From: Pinisolibacter aquiterrae
GTDB taxonomy: Bacteria > Pseudomonadota > Alphaproteobacteria > Rhizobiales > Ancalomicrobiaceae
Assembly: GCF_019160155.1 (NCBI RefSeq)
Contig: NZ_JAFNIH010000019.1
Location: 372,001 to 436,000, forward strand
Length of the DNA stretch: 64,000 nucleotides
Reading direction: 5' to 3'
Part shown: positions 53,540 through 62,199 of the stretch, in pieces
Layout: each line of letters opens with the position of its first letter
Position numbering within the stretch: the stretch's first letter is position 1
Position numbers and translations under genes: made by a program
Notes under the pieces: model-generated
Told to the model about the DNA's origin: nothing
The model's input: the letters and a program-made list of their open reading frames with translations, nothing else
Database searches by the model: none

Positions 53540-53830
53540 CGCCCAAATTCGCACGTGCCTGTGGCTACGTGCCGGTCGATGACGTTCCAGGGACAAGAGG
53601 CCTGGGAATTCCATCGGGGCAACCGGCAGCCGGAGTAACCGGCGCACCTCGTGACTCACACGGGGGACGTGGCTTGAAGCAACGACGTAGAGGGCTTTTT
53701 TGGTCTCTGCCGGCTCGTCCAAAGGCCGGGGTTACTGAAGAGGCAACTACTTCCTTGCCGGCGTGCGGACGGGTCCTCCCATCCAAGCCATGGCAGCAAC
53801 GTCCGTGATCGAGCCGCTCCGCGTCTCGTG
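53540..53830 (+). ncRNA. Structured 5' leader of ornithine decarboxylase, probable speF leader motif
   Basis: The leader is AT-richer than the genes around it and full of complementary segments. They include GCACGT/ACGTGC (53551-53556 and 53567-53572), TTCCAGG with CCTGGGAA near 53585-53608, GGCAA/TTGCC (53742-53759), and CGGAC/GTCCG further on. A six-T run lies at 53696-53701. Rfam describes a speF leader upstream of ornithine decarboxylase in alphaproteobacteria, and position and gene fit. I assign it by context rather than by alignment. From 53831 to the ATG at 54081 I see no gene, only a small hairpin at 54034-54049 (CCGACG, loop GCAT, CGTCGG). Confidence 0.65.
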
Positions 53831-54080
53831 ACCGGAAGGGTCCGCGCCCCTCTCCTCAGCGCGGGTTCGGGTCGGCGTCACACCGCCGGCTCATCGGGTG
53901 CTCGTCACCGTCGTTCGGTCGTCTCCAAAGCGATCGTCGGCGCGGGATGTGCTCCCCGAACACTTTCGCGCGTCGCCGCGCGGAGGAAACGCCCGAGAAC
54001 GGCCGAAAGGCCCGATGCGGGGATGACCGAACGCCGACGGCATCGTCGGCCTGCTTGGAAGACCCGGGAAGGACCCCGCC

Positions 54081-55211
54081 ATGACCGCTCGCATCCGTGA
54101 ATTCCTCCGCACCCGCCGTCCCGATGGTCCCTGCCTGGTGGTCGACCTCGACGTCGTGCGCGAGAAATACATGTCCTTCGCCAAGGCGATGCCCGACACC
54201 CGCGTCTTCTACGCGGTGAAGGCCAACCCGGCGCCGGAAGTGCTGGCGCTGCTCGCCGAGATGGGCTCCTGCTTCGACACCGCCTCGGTCGCCGAGGTGG
54301 AGATGGCGCTCGCCGCCGGCGCCACCCCGGACCGCGTCTCCTATGGCAACACCATCAAGAAGGAGCGCGACATCGCCCGCGCCTTCGAGCTGGGCGTTCG
54401 CCTCTATGCGGTCGATTGCGAGGCCGAGGTGGAGAAGGTCGCCCGCGCCGCTCCCGGCTCGAAGGTCTTCTGCCGCATCCTGTCGGACGGCGCCGGCGCC
54501 GAATGGCCGCTGTCGAAGAAGTTCGGCTGCGTGCCGGAGATGGCGCCGCGCGTGCTCGAGCACGCCCATCGTCTCGGCCTCGAGGCCTATGGCGTGTCCT
54601 TCCACGTCGGCTCGCAGCAGCGCGACACCGGCGCCTGGGACGCCGCCGTGGCGTCGGCCGCCGGCATCTTCCGCGAGATGGCCGATCGCGGCATCCACCT
54701 GCGCATGGTCAACCTCGGCGGCGGCTTCCCGACCCGGTATCTGAAGAACGTGCCGGCGGTGCAGGCCTATGCCCAGGCGATCTCCGACGCCATCCTGACC
54801 CATTTCGGCAACCACGTCCCCGAGACCATCATCGAGCCGGGGCGCGGCATGGTGGGTTCGGCCGGCATCATCAAGACCGAGGTCGTGCTCATCTCCAAGA
54901 AGAGCGACGACGACGAGGTCCGATGGGTCTATCTCGACATCGGCAAGTTCGGAGGTCTCGCCGAGACCATGGACGAGGCGATCCGCTACCCGATCAAGAC
55001 GGCCCGCGACGGCGACGAGATGAGCGCCTGCGTGCTGGCCGGCCCGACTTGCGACAGCGCCGACGTGCTCTACGAGAAGGATCCCTACCTCCTTCCCGTC
55101 AGCCTCGAGATCGGCGACGAGGTTCTGATCGAGGGCACCGGCGCCTATACGACCACCTATTCGGCGGTCGCCTTCAACGGTTTCGCGCCGCTGAAGAGCT
55201 ACGTCATCTGA
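54081..55211 (+). CDS. Ornithine decarboxylase (PLP-dependent, alanine-racemase fold)
   Basis: The 376-residue enzyme converts ornithine to putrescine and may also use lysine, like other bacterial group IV decarboxylases. The PLP-binding lysine is K47 in YAVKANP. FDTASVAEVEMAL, SFHVGSQQRD, NLGGGFPTRY and EPGRGMVG follow the fold, and C324 in GPTCDSAD is the catalytic cysteine supplied across the dimer. The long structured leader suggests regulation by polyamine supply. The putrescine made is a substrate of the homospermidine synthase encoded 2 kb downstream. Confidence 0.95.
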   Translation: MTARIREFLRTRRPDGPCLVVDLDVVREKYMSFAKAMPDTRVFYAVKANPAPEVLALLAEMGSCFDTASVAEVEMALAAGATPDRVSYGNTIKKERDIARAFELGVRLYAVDCEAEVEKVARAAPGSKVFCRILSDGAGAEWPLSKKFGCVPEMAPRVLEHAHRLGLEAYGVSFHVGSQQRDTGAWDAAVASAAGIFREMADRGIHLRMVNLGGGFPTRYLKNVPAVQAYAQAISDAILTHFGNHVPETIIEPGRGMVGSAGIIKTEVVLISKKSDDDEVRWVYLDIGKFGGLAETMDEAIRYPIKTARDGDEMSACVLAGPTCDSADVLYEKDPYLLPVSLEIGDEVLIEGTGAYTTTYSAVAFNGFAPLKSYVI

Positions 55212-55223
55212 GGATGACCGATC

Positions 55224-55241
55224 GGGGGTGAGCCCACCCCC
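55224..55241 (+). terminator. Possible hairpin terminator after ornithine decarboxylase
   Basis: GGGGGTG (55224-55230) and CACCCCC (55235-55241) are perfectly complementary with a four-base loop, 12 bases after the stop. No T run follows, so it may attenuate rather than end transcription into the GNAT gene. Confidence 0.35.
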
Positions 55242-55327
55242 GGCCTCCCGCACCGTTCCCGACCGGCCGGCCCTCCGGGGCTCGGCACGAGGGTCGTCGT
55301 CCACTCGCTCGCCCGAGGACCTCGACC

Positions 55328-55888
55328 GTGATCCACGTTCGTCCCCATCTCGCCGTCGCCACCCCCGCCTTCCACGTCCGTGACGAGATCGACACCGATT
55401 TCGTCGCGCGCGAAGCCCTGCTCGACGCCGCCTTCGGCCCGACCCGCTTCGCCAAGACCTGCGAGCGCCTGCGCGAGGGCCGCCGCCCCGCCGAGGGTCT
55501 CGCGCTGGTCGCGGAGGGTGCCGACGGCCGCCTGATCGGCACCGTCCGGTTGTGGCACGTCGAGGCCGGATCGGCCGGCGCCGCCCTGATGCTCGGCCCC
55601 ATCGCGATCGATGCCGAGGCCCGTTCGCTCGGCCTCGGCGGCGCGCTGATGCGGGTCGCCATCGACCGCGCCCGGCGCTTCGGCCATCGCGCGATCGTTC
55701 TGGTCGGCGACGCGCCGTATTACACCCGCTTCGACTTCACCCCCGAGGCGACCCTCGGCCTCGACCTGCCCGGCCCGGTCGATCGCACTCGGTTCCTCGG
55801 CCTCGACCTCGTCGACGGCGCGCTTTCCGGCGCCTCCGGGATGGTCGAAGCGACCGGCCCCTTCGAGGCGATCGCCCGCGCGGCGTAA
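55328..55888 (+). CDS. GNAT-family N-acetyltransferase (YhbS type)
   Basis: The 186-residue protein shows the GNAT fold with GTVRLWHVEAGSAGAALMLGPIAIDAEARSLGLGGALMRVAIDRARRFGHRAIVLVGDAPYYTRFDF; the RSLGLGGALM segment is the acetyl-CoA site. This YhbS-type protein lies between ornithine decarboxylase and homospermidine synthase, an order I recall from other Rhizobiales. Acetylation of polyamines is possible but inferred. A dozen C-terminal residues carry the LSGASGMVEATGPF tail. Confidence 0.88.
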   Translation: MIHVRPHLAVATPAFHVRDEIDTDFVAREALLDAAFGPTRFAKTCERLREGRRPAEGLALVAEGADGRLIGTVRLWHVEAGSAGAALMLGPIAIDAEARSLGLGGALMRVAIDRARRFGHRAIVLVGDAPYYTRFDFTPEATLGLDLPGPVDRTRFLGLDLVDGALSGASGMVEATGPFEAIARAA

Positions 55889-56002
55889 GACGGGGCCGGC
55901 GCGATCCGGCGCCCGGCCCTTCGCTCGTCGACGAATGGACCGATGGGAATCCCGGCGGGGGAAGGATACGCTCGCTCCGATTGCATATGATCGGAGTACA
56001 CG

Positions 56003-56365
56003 ATGACGTTTATTCTCCCCCTCGGCCTCGCGCTGCTCTTCCCCGTCACCGCCGAAGCCGCCAGCAAATGTTTCACCCCGCGATTCGTCTCCCTCGTCGG
56101 CCAGACCGTCAACGCCCAGATGATCGCCGAGAGTGGCCGGTCCTGCAGCATCGGCCTGGGAAGCTCCGAGGGCCCCGTCAAGTCGACCTGGATCTCGACC
56201 CAGGCCCGCAACGGAACCGCCACGGCGACCGGCACCAGGGTCTCCTACAAGTCGAGACCGGGTTTCACCGGCCGCGATTCCTTCACCTATTCCCGCACTC
56301 TGATCGACCGATACGGCAAGCCGGGAACCAAGATCGTCGTGGTGAACATCGAGGTCGTCCACTAG
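56003..56365 (+). CDS. Small secreted protein with Ig-like fold
   Basis: The 120-residue protein has a signal peptide (ILPLGLALLFPVTAEAAS) and a mature domain of about 100 residues made of short beta-strands. The ending, SRPGFTGRDSFTYSRTL...TKIVVVNIEVV, resembles the last strands of bacterial Ig-like or cadherin-like domains. Two cysteines (C23 and C48 region) may form a disulfide. No function is known. It lies within the polyamine block, but the 115-base gap before it suggests its own promoter. Confidence 0.75.
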   Translation: MTFILPLGLALLFPVTAEAASKCFTPRFVSLVGQTVNAQMIAESGRSCSIGLGSSEGPVKSTWISTQARNGTATATGTRVSYKSRPGFTGRDSFTYSRTLIDRYGKPGTKIVVVNIEVVH

Positions 56366-56559
56366 GACGCCCGACACGGCGCCCGGCCGGCGGGCTCTCC
56401 CGCGCCCGCGCCCTGGACGGCCGGGGCGAACCCGGCCGTGTGGCGGCGCGAGCCGTCCGGCCCTCGATTGGCATCGCTCCTGCTTGGGGGACCGCCATCG
56501 CCCCCTCGCGCGCGTCGCGGCGAGCGGATCGTCGCGTGCGTGTCGCGAAGGAGACGAAC

Positions 56560-57036
56560 ATGACCACCCCGACCGACGTCGACGCCCCGCGCGACGCCTT
56601 CGACATTCTCGAGGGCGCCCGCGCCGCGCGGAGCGAGCCGGAGCGCTCCGAGGCGGCCGTCCTCGCCGCGCTCCAGGCCGCGCCCGACGACCGCGCCGTG
56701 CGGATGGGCGCCTACAAGTTCTATTTCTACGCCGGACGCCTCGCCGAGGCGGTGCCCCATGCCGCATGGTGCGTCGCCGACGGCGCCCGCGCCCTCGCGA
56801 TCCCGCCCGATTGGCGTGGCCTCGCCCCGGGCTCGGTGCCGTGCGCCGGCTACGACGAGGCGCCGCGCTTCTTCGTCCAGTCCCTGGTTGCCCTCGGCTA
56901 TTGCCGGACCCGGATCGGCGAGATCGACGCCGGCCTCGAGGCGCTGCGGAAGGCCGCCGAGATCGACCCCACCGACACCTTCGGTGTGAAGCGCCTGATC
57001 GCCGTGATCGAGCGCGGCGGCCTCGACGAGGACTGA
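56560..57036 (+). CDS. Small TPR-like protein of unknown function
   Basis: The 158-residue cytosolic protein looks like three TPR hairpins: EPERSEAAVLAALQAAPDDRAVRMGAYKFYFYAGRLAEAVPHA, then a middle insert with RGLAPGSVPCAGYDEAPRFF, then VALGYCRTRIGEIDAGLEALRKAAEIDPTD. AAGGAGA stands before the ATG. I do not recognise the family. It is 220 bases upstream of homospermidine synthase. Confidence 0.75.
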   Translation: MTTPTDVDAPRDAFDILEGARAARSEPERSEAAVLAALQAAPDDRAVRMGAYKFYFYAGRLAEAVPHAAWCVADGARALAIPPDWRGLAPGSVPCAGYDEAPRFFVQSLVALGYCRTRIGEIDAGLEALRKAAEIDPTDTFGVKRLIAVIERGGLDED

Positions 57037-57169
57037 AACCCCCGCGAAGCCCCGAATGACGGTCTTGCGACGCGGATTCCCGTTGACCCGCCGGCCGTCG
57101 CCCTGTTTTGTGATCACGAATTCCGCATCCGGCCGCTCGGCCGATCGCGGCCCTTTCGACGTCGCCTCC

Positions 57170-57228
57170 GCGACACGTGTTTCCCGGGTCGCCCATGCGA
57201 CACGATCTTCCCGGGTCGCCCATGCGAC
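57170..57228 (+). repeat. 27-bp direct repeat upstream of homospermidine synthase
   Basis: A 27-base unit beginning GCGACACG occurs at 57170-57196 and again at 57197-57223, followed by another partial copy. A 21-base part (57181-57201 and 57208-57228) is identical. The second copy ends 28 bases before the ATG, so the repeats probably lie in the leader or at the promoter. Confidence 0.8.
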
Positions 57229-57256
57229 CAGCCATCAACCCCAGGAGTTGAAACGA

Positions 57257-58687
57257 ATGAAGACTTGGCCGATCTACGGCGAAATCACCGGCCCCATCGT
57301 GATGATCGGCTTCGGCTCGATCGGCCGAGGCACCCTTCCCCTGATCGAACGCCATTTCAAATTCGACAAGTCGCGTCTCGTGGTGATCGACCCGTCCGAC
57401 GCCGACCGCAAGCTCGTCGACGAGCGCGGCTACGCCTTCGTCCATCAGGCGGTCACCAAGCAGAACTATCGCGAACTGCTGCTGCCCTTCCTCACCGCCG
57501 GCGAGGGCCGGGCCTTCATCGTCAACCTGTCGGTCGACACCGGCTCGCTCGACCTGATGAAGTTCGCCCGCGAGAATGGCGCGCTCTATATCGACACCGT
57601 GGCCGAACCCTGGCTCGGCTTCTATTTCGACAAGAATGCCACCACCGCCGACCGCTCCAACTACGCCCTGCGCGAGGCGGTGCGGACCGAGAAGGCCGCC
57701 TCCCCCGGCGGCCCTACGGCGGTCTCCTGCTGCGGCGCCAATCCCGGCATGGTCTCGTGGTTCGTCAAGGCGGCGCTGCTCGACATCGCCCGCGACACCG
57801 GCGCCGAGGCCGAGAAGCCCACCACCCGCGAGGGCTGGGCGAAGCTGATGCAGTCGCTCGGCGTCCACGGCGTCCACATCGCCGAACGCGACACTCAACG
57901 CTCCAGGAACCCGAAGCCCGCGAACGTCTTCGTCAACACCTGGTCGGTCGAGGGCTTCATCTCGGAAGGTCTGCAGCCGGCCGAACTCGGCTGGGGCACC
58001 AAGGAGACCTGGAAGCCCGACAACGCCCGCTCCCATGAGAAGGGCTGTCTGGCGGCGATCTATCTGCTCCAGGCCGGCGCCAACACCCGCGTCCGCACCT
58101 GGTGCCCGACGCCCGGCGCCCAGTACGGCTTCCTCGTCACCCACAACGAGGCGATCTCCATCGCCGACTACTACACCGTCGGCGACAAGGCGGCCCCCGA
58201 GTTCCGCCCGACCTGCCACTACGCCTACCATCCCGCCAACGACGCCGTCCTGTCGCTGCACGAGATGTTCGGCGCGGAAGGCCGCAAGCAGCCGGCGCAG
58301 CACATCCTCGACGAGCACGAGATCGTCGACGGCATCGACGAACTCGGCGTGCTCGTCTACGGCCACGCCAAGAACGCCTATTGGTACGGTTCGCAGCTCT
58401 CGATCGAAGAGACCCGCGTTCTCGCCCCCTACCAGAACGCCACCGGCCTCCAGGTCTCCTCGGCCGTGCTCGCCGGCATGGTGTGGGCGCTCGAGAACCC
58501 GATGGCCGGCATCGTCGAGGCCGACGAGATGGATCACGAGCGCTGCCTCGAGGTCCAGACCCCCTACCTCGGCCCGGTCTGCGGCTACTACACCGACTGG
58601 ACCCCGCTGGAAGGACGCCCCGGCCTCTTCCCCGAGGACATCGATACCGCCAACCCCTGGGCCTTCCGCAACGTTCTGGTGCGCTGA
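57257..58687 (+). CDS. hss: Homospermidine synthase
   Basis: The enzyme makes homospermidine from two putrescine molecules (or putrescine and spermidine) with NAD. The 476 residues match the bacterial family length. The NAD-binding motif GFGSIGRGT lies near residue 16, followed by [11 protein letters not shown], the [30 protein letters not shown] segment, [15 protein letters not shown], and [23 protein letters not shown] precedes the ATG at 57257. The pathway is ornithine to putrescine by the decarboxylase at 54 kb, then homospermidine here, a typical triamine of Rhizobiales. A strong terminator follows. Confidence 0.97.
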   Translation: MKTWPIYGEITGPIVMIGFGSIGRGTLPLIERHFKFDKSRLVVIDPSDADRKLVDERGYAFVHQAVTKQNYRELLLPFLTAGEGRAFIVNLSVDTGSLDLMKFARENGALYIDTVAEPWLGFYFDKNATTADRSNYALREAVRTEKAASPGGPTAVSCCGANPGMVSWFVKAALLDIARDTGAEAEKPTTREGWAKLMQSLGVHGVHIAERDTQRSRNPKPANVFVNTWSVEGFISEGLQPAELGWGTKETWKPDNARSHEKGCLAAIYLLQAGANTRVRTWCPTPGAQYGFLVTHNEAISIADYYTVGDKAAPEFRPTCHYAYHPANDAVLSLHEMFGAEGRKQPAQHILDEHEIVDGIDELGVLVYGHAKNAYWYGSQLSIEETRVLAPYQNATGLQVSSAVLAGMVWALENPMAGIVEADEMDHERCLEVQTPYLGPVCGYYTDWTPLEGRPGLFPEDIDTANPWAFRNVLVR

Positions 58688-58717
58688 GCCTTCCTACAAT
58701 TTCAGTAGGCATGGAGA

Positions 58718-58748
58718 ACCCGGAGAACACCACTCCGGGTTTTTCTTT
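58718..58748 (+). terminator. Rho-independent terminator of homospermidine synthase
   Basis: ACCCGGAG (58718-58725) and CTCCGGGT (58733-58740) form a perfect 8-bp stem around a seven-base loop, followed by TTTTCTTT. It lies 30 bases after the stop. Confidence 0.92.
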
Positions 58749-58851
58749 ACGCGACCGGATACTGACGCGACGTCAGGCCTTTAAAACGTCTCGACAACGA
58801 AAAATTTACCCGTGCGGAGGAGATTATCGGCGAAAATCGAGAGGATTCCCC

Positions 58852-60528
58852 ATGAAGAACGTCTCCATTGCCGCGAAGTTGGCCATTCTCTTCGCGATGA
58901 CCGCCGCGTTGTCGCTCGTGGTCGGCGCGGTCGGTCTGTGGGCGGAATCCTCTCAGCGCGCCCTCGGCGAGGACATGCGCCAGGCCTTCCTCGGCCAGGC
59001 CTATGTCGAGCGCATCAATGGCCTCGTCTATGCGGTGGTGATGGACAGCCGCGGCGTCTACATGTCCGCCGACCCCAAGAAGCTCGCCAAGTTCGCCGAC
59101 GGCATGGCCAAGAATCTCGACCGGATGACGCAGGAAGTGGCGGACTGGAAGAAGGACGTCGCCCCCGCGCTCCGTTCCCGCTTCGACACCCTCGAGAGCC
59201 GCGTCGCCCAATTCCGCGAGTTCCGCCTGGAGACCGCCCGTCGCGGCCGCGAGATCGGTTACGAGGCGGCCCGCGAGCACGGCGACAACGACGCCAACCG
59301 CTCCGTCCGCTCCGCCCTCAACAAGGATCTCGAGGCCCTGGCCGAAGGCCTCTCCGATCAGGCCGCCGCCGCCTCCGCCCGTCTCGACACGCTCACCGAG
59401 CGGTCCCGCCTCATGGTCGCCCTGTCGATCGGCCTCGCCGTGGTCGTCGGCCTGTTCGGCTTCTGGCGCGTTCGCTCCGACGTGACCAAGCCGATCGAGC
59501 GCCTCGTCACGGTGATGGCTCAGATTTCCGCCGGACGCACCGACGTCGAAGTGCCCCTGCGCGATCGCGGCGACGAGATCGGAGCGATCGCCACCGCGGT
59601 CGCGGAATTTCGTGCGACCGTCGAACGGTCCGACGCGATGAAGGCGAGCCTCTCCGACGAGGGCCGCGCCCGCGCCGAACGCCAGGCCAAGATCGACACG
59701 GCGATCACCGCCTTCGACCACGAGATCCGCGACCTGACCACCGAACTCGGCCGCGCCGTCGAGACCCTGTCAGGCGCCGCCCGTCATCAGATCGAGTCGA
59801 CCCAGGGCGCCGGCGCCCGCGCCCGCGACGTCGCCGGCGCCTCCGAACAGGCCGCCGGCAACGTCCAGACCGTCGCCGCCGCCGCCGAGGAACTCTCCGC
59901 CTCCGTCGCCGAGATCAACGCCCGCGTCGCCGACGCCACCGGCACCGCCCGCACCGCCGTCGACACCGCCGAGCGCTCCGCCGCCGCCGTCCAGGGGCTC
60001 GCCGGCTCGGCCCAGAAGATCGGCGAGGTGGTCGGCCTGATCCGCTCGATCGCCGAACAGACCAACCTCCTCGCCCTCAACGCCACCATCGAGGCCGCCC
60101 GCGCCGGCGAGAGCGGCCGTGGCTTCGCCGTCGTCGCCAACGAGGTCAAGGCGCTCGCCGACCAGACCGCCAAGGCGACCGAGGAGATCTCCGCCCAGAT
60201 CATCGAGATGCAGTCGACCACCCGCGCCTCGGTCGCGGCGATCGAGGAGATCCGCGCCACCATCCGCGCCATCGACGGCATCACCATGTCGGTCGCCGCC
60301 GCTGTCGAGGAACAGAGCGCCTCCACCGACGAGATCGCCCGCAACGTCAATCACGCCGCCTCCGCCTCGCGCGAGGTCGACCACAACATCCGCGAAGTCG
60401 ACGTCGCGATGGGCGAGACCGCCCGCAGCGCCGAGAGCCTGCTCGATCTGGCCGTCGGCCTCGACCGCCGGTCCTCCGACCTGCGGTCCCGTGTCGACGC
60501 TTTTCTGCGAACCATCGCCGCCGCCTGA
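58852..60528 (+). CDS. Methyl-accepting chemotaxis protein
   Basis: The 558-residue receptor has membrane helices at about 8-29 and 187-205, a periplasmic four-helix-type sensor of 155 residues between them, and a HAMP domain with [22 protein letters not shown]. The cytosolic signalling helix hairpin has its tip at [20 protein letters not shown] near residue 400, then [22 protein letters not shown]. The sensor lacks a recognisable ligand motif. GAGAGGA precedes the ATG. No chemotaxis kinase genes are nearby, so it is an orphan receptor feeding a distant che cluster. Confidence 0.95.
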   Translation: MKNVSIAAKLAILFAMTAALSLVVGAVGLWAESSQRALGEDMRQAFLGQAYVERINGLVYAVVMDSRGVYMSADPKKLAKFADGMAKNLDRMTQEVADWKKDVAPALRSRFDTLESRVAQFREFRLETARRGREIGYEAAREHGDNDANRSVRSALNKDLEALAEGLSDQAAAASARLDTLTERSRLMVALSIGLAVVVGLFGFWRVRSDVTKPIERLVTVMAQISAGRTDVEVPLRDRGDEIGAIATAVAEFRATVERSDAMKASLSDEGRARAERQAKIDTAITAFDHEIRDLTTELGRAVETLSGAARHQIESTQGAGARARDVAGASEQAAGNVQTVAAAAEELSASVAEINARVADATGTARTAVDTAERSAAAVQGLAGSAQKIGEVVGLIRSIAEQTNLLALNATIEAARAGESGRGFAVVANEVKALADQTAKATEEISAQIIEMQSTTRASVAAIEEIRATIRAIDGITMSVAAAVEEQSASTDEIARNVNHAASASREVDHNIREVDVAMGETARSAESLLDLAVGLDRRSSDLRSRVDAFLRTIAAA

Positions 60529-60647
60529 GATCCCGGCGCGATCGGCCGGACGCCGCCCTCACCGCTCCCGTCCGGCCACGACCTTGCGACGGTAACCGCT
60601 CCGAAACGCCTCTCGGCTACGGTGGCCGTCGGGAACGGGGGAACGAG

Positions 60648-61160
60648 ATGCGTGGTCTGGTCGGATATGTCGCAGCAGCCGTGATCGCCGCGATGGTGGC
60701 GACCGCGTGGACACTGCTCCAGAGCGACGGCCAGTCGCTGATCGCGTCGTTCCGCATCCCCGATTCGCTCGCCGGCATGATGCCCGACCTCGCCATCGGC
60801 ATGCGTCGCCTGATCGGCTATTACAACGAGACCGGCCGCCCCATGACCGTCCTCATCGACGTCCCGGCCGGCGTGCTGATCTTCCTGGTCCTGAACATCC
60901 CCGGCGCGATCTTTCTCTGGGCCGCCGAGGGCGCCTGGGGCAAGGCGCCGAGCTGGCGCACCATGAAACCCCTGTGGGGCGGCCTCGCCTATGCGGTGAT
61001 GGCCGCGACCTTCGTCATGCTCTGCATGAACTACGGTCTGCCGCCCTTCTCGAGCCTGCGCATCTCGCCGATCGGCGCGACCCTCGCCGCGCTCTTCTCC
61101 GGCGCCATCCTCGGCCTCACCCCGCCGCCGGAACCGAAGATCGACGACTACGGCTACTGA
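60648..61160 (+). CDS. Small multi-pass membrane protein of unknown function
   Basis: The 170-residue protein has about four hydrophobic helices: GYVAAAVIAAMVATAWTLL, the PAGVLIFLVLNIPGAIFLWAAEG stretch, LAYAVMAATFVMLCMNYG, and IGATLAALFSGAILGL. The soluble part after helix 1 contains GMRRLIGYYNETGRP. I do not recognise the family. It stands alone between the chemoreceptor gene and the convergent WD40 gene. Confidence 0.7.
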   Translation: MRGLVGYVAAAVIAAMVATAWTLLQSDGQSLIASFRIPDSLAGMMPDLAIGMRRLIGYYNETGRPMTVLIDVPAGVLIFLVLNIPGAIFLWAAEGAWGKAPSWRTMKPLWGGLAYAVMAATFVMLCMNYGLPPFSSLRISPIGATLAALFSGAILGLTPPPEPKIDDYGY

Positions 61161-61217
61161 GGCCCGACGCGCCGACGCCCGTTCCGGATCGCGACCCGAC
61201 GGCGGCGGCGGGATCGC

Positions 61218-62195
61218 TCACCGCCGGATGTCGATCACCCCGGCCTCGCCGCCCTCGCCGCCGAAGGCGATCCGGACGCCGGCCGCGTCCCACGCCAGCG
61301 CCGAGACGGGCGATCCTTCCGGCTTGCGCAGCAGCACCTCCGCCGCATCGCCGAAGCGCACCGCCATGATCATGCCGTCGTCGTAGCCGATCGCCACCAC
61401 GTCCTCGCTCGGATGACAGGCGACGGAGGTGACGATGCGGTCGCGCGGACCGAGCTCGAGCGGGGCCTTGCCCATCGGCCCGTCCTTGGAGAGATAGGGC
61501 CAGAGGATCGCCGCATTGGCCCCGGAGGTGGCGAGAAACCGCCCCTTGGCCGACCACGAGATCGACTTCACCTTGGTCGGATAGCCGGTCATCCGCATGT
61601 GTTTCATGTCGTCGATGCGCCAGCCGTGCAGCGCCGGCTCCTGCATCGTCGTCACCAGGAAGCGCCCGTCGGGCGAGGCGGTGATGCCGGTATGCGCGCC
61701 CTTCCACGGCAGATCGACCGGGGCGCCCTTGGCGGTGACCCAATGCAGCATCGCCTTGTCGGTGGTCGCGGTGGCGAGCCGCAACCCCTTGGGCAGGAAG
61801 GCGACGCCGCCGACCGCCTTCTCGTGCGGAAATTCCACCACGGTGCCGTCGGCGAGCCGCACCCAGGCCATGCGGCCGGAGGCGGTGGCGATCGCCCCCT
61901 GCGGCCCCTCGGCCAATTGGTCGAGCCACTTGCCTCGTCTCTCGAACAGGGTCTCGGTGGTACCGTCGGCGGTGGTGCGGACCACCCGGCCGTCGTCGCC
62001 GGCGGTCAGGAGGCTCCGGCCGTCGGCGGCGACACGGGCGGCGAGAATGCCGCCGTCGTGCGCCTCCACGGTCGGATCCGTCTCGCCGACGACGAGCCGG
62101 ACGTGCCCGTCGCCGAGCGCGAAGACCGGCGCCTCGCCGAGGAAGCCGGAGGCGACGACATAGGCGTCGAAGCTGCGCGGATCGATCGTCGGCAT
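61218..62195 (-). CDS. WD40-repeat beta-propeller protein of the zinc cluster
   Basis: The 325-residue protein consists of about seven propeller blades, each with the pattern xxSPDGRFLVTTMQEPALHGW: visible examples are AADGRSLLTAGDDGRVVRT, SWSAKGRFLATSGANAAILWP and CHPSEDVVAIGYDDGMIMAV. There is no signal peptide, so it is cytosolic. It lies four bases after the COG0523 GTPase gene on the same strand. A WD40 protein in this place suggests a scaffold for the GTPase or its client; the role is unknown. Confidence 0.85.
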   Translation of the reverse strand: MPTIDPRSFDAYVVASGFLGEAPVFALGDGHVRLVVGETDPTVEAHDGGILAARVAADGRSLLTAGDDGRVVRTTADGTTETLFERRGKWLDQLAEGPQGAIATASGRMAWVRLADGTVVEFPHEKAVGGVAFLPKGLRLATATTDKAMLHWVTAKGAPVDLPWKGAHTGITASPDGRFLVTTMQEPALHGWRIDDMKHMRMTGYPTKVKSISWSAKGRFLATSGANAAILWPYLSKDGPMGKAPLELGPRDRIVTSVACHPSEDVVAIGYDDGMIMAVRFGDAAEVLLRKPEGSPVSALAWDAAGVRIAFGGEGGEAGVIDIRR

Positions 62196-62199
62196 CGCG

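Noticed and set aside
53569-53808. 79-codon open frame inside the ornithine decarboxylase leader
   Set aside because: It lacks a ribosome binding site, has no protein-like pattern, and runs through the strongest RNA pairing segments.
55199-58537. 1,100-codon minus-strand open frame across the polyamine genes
   Set aside because: It runs antisense to several real genes and to intergenic repeats, has no recognisable domain, and shows the biased composition of reversed high-GC codons.
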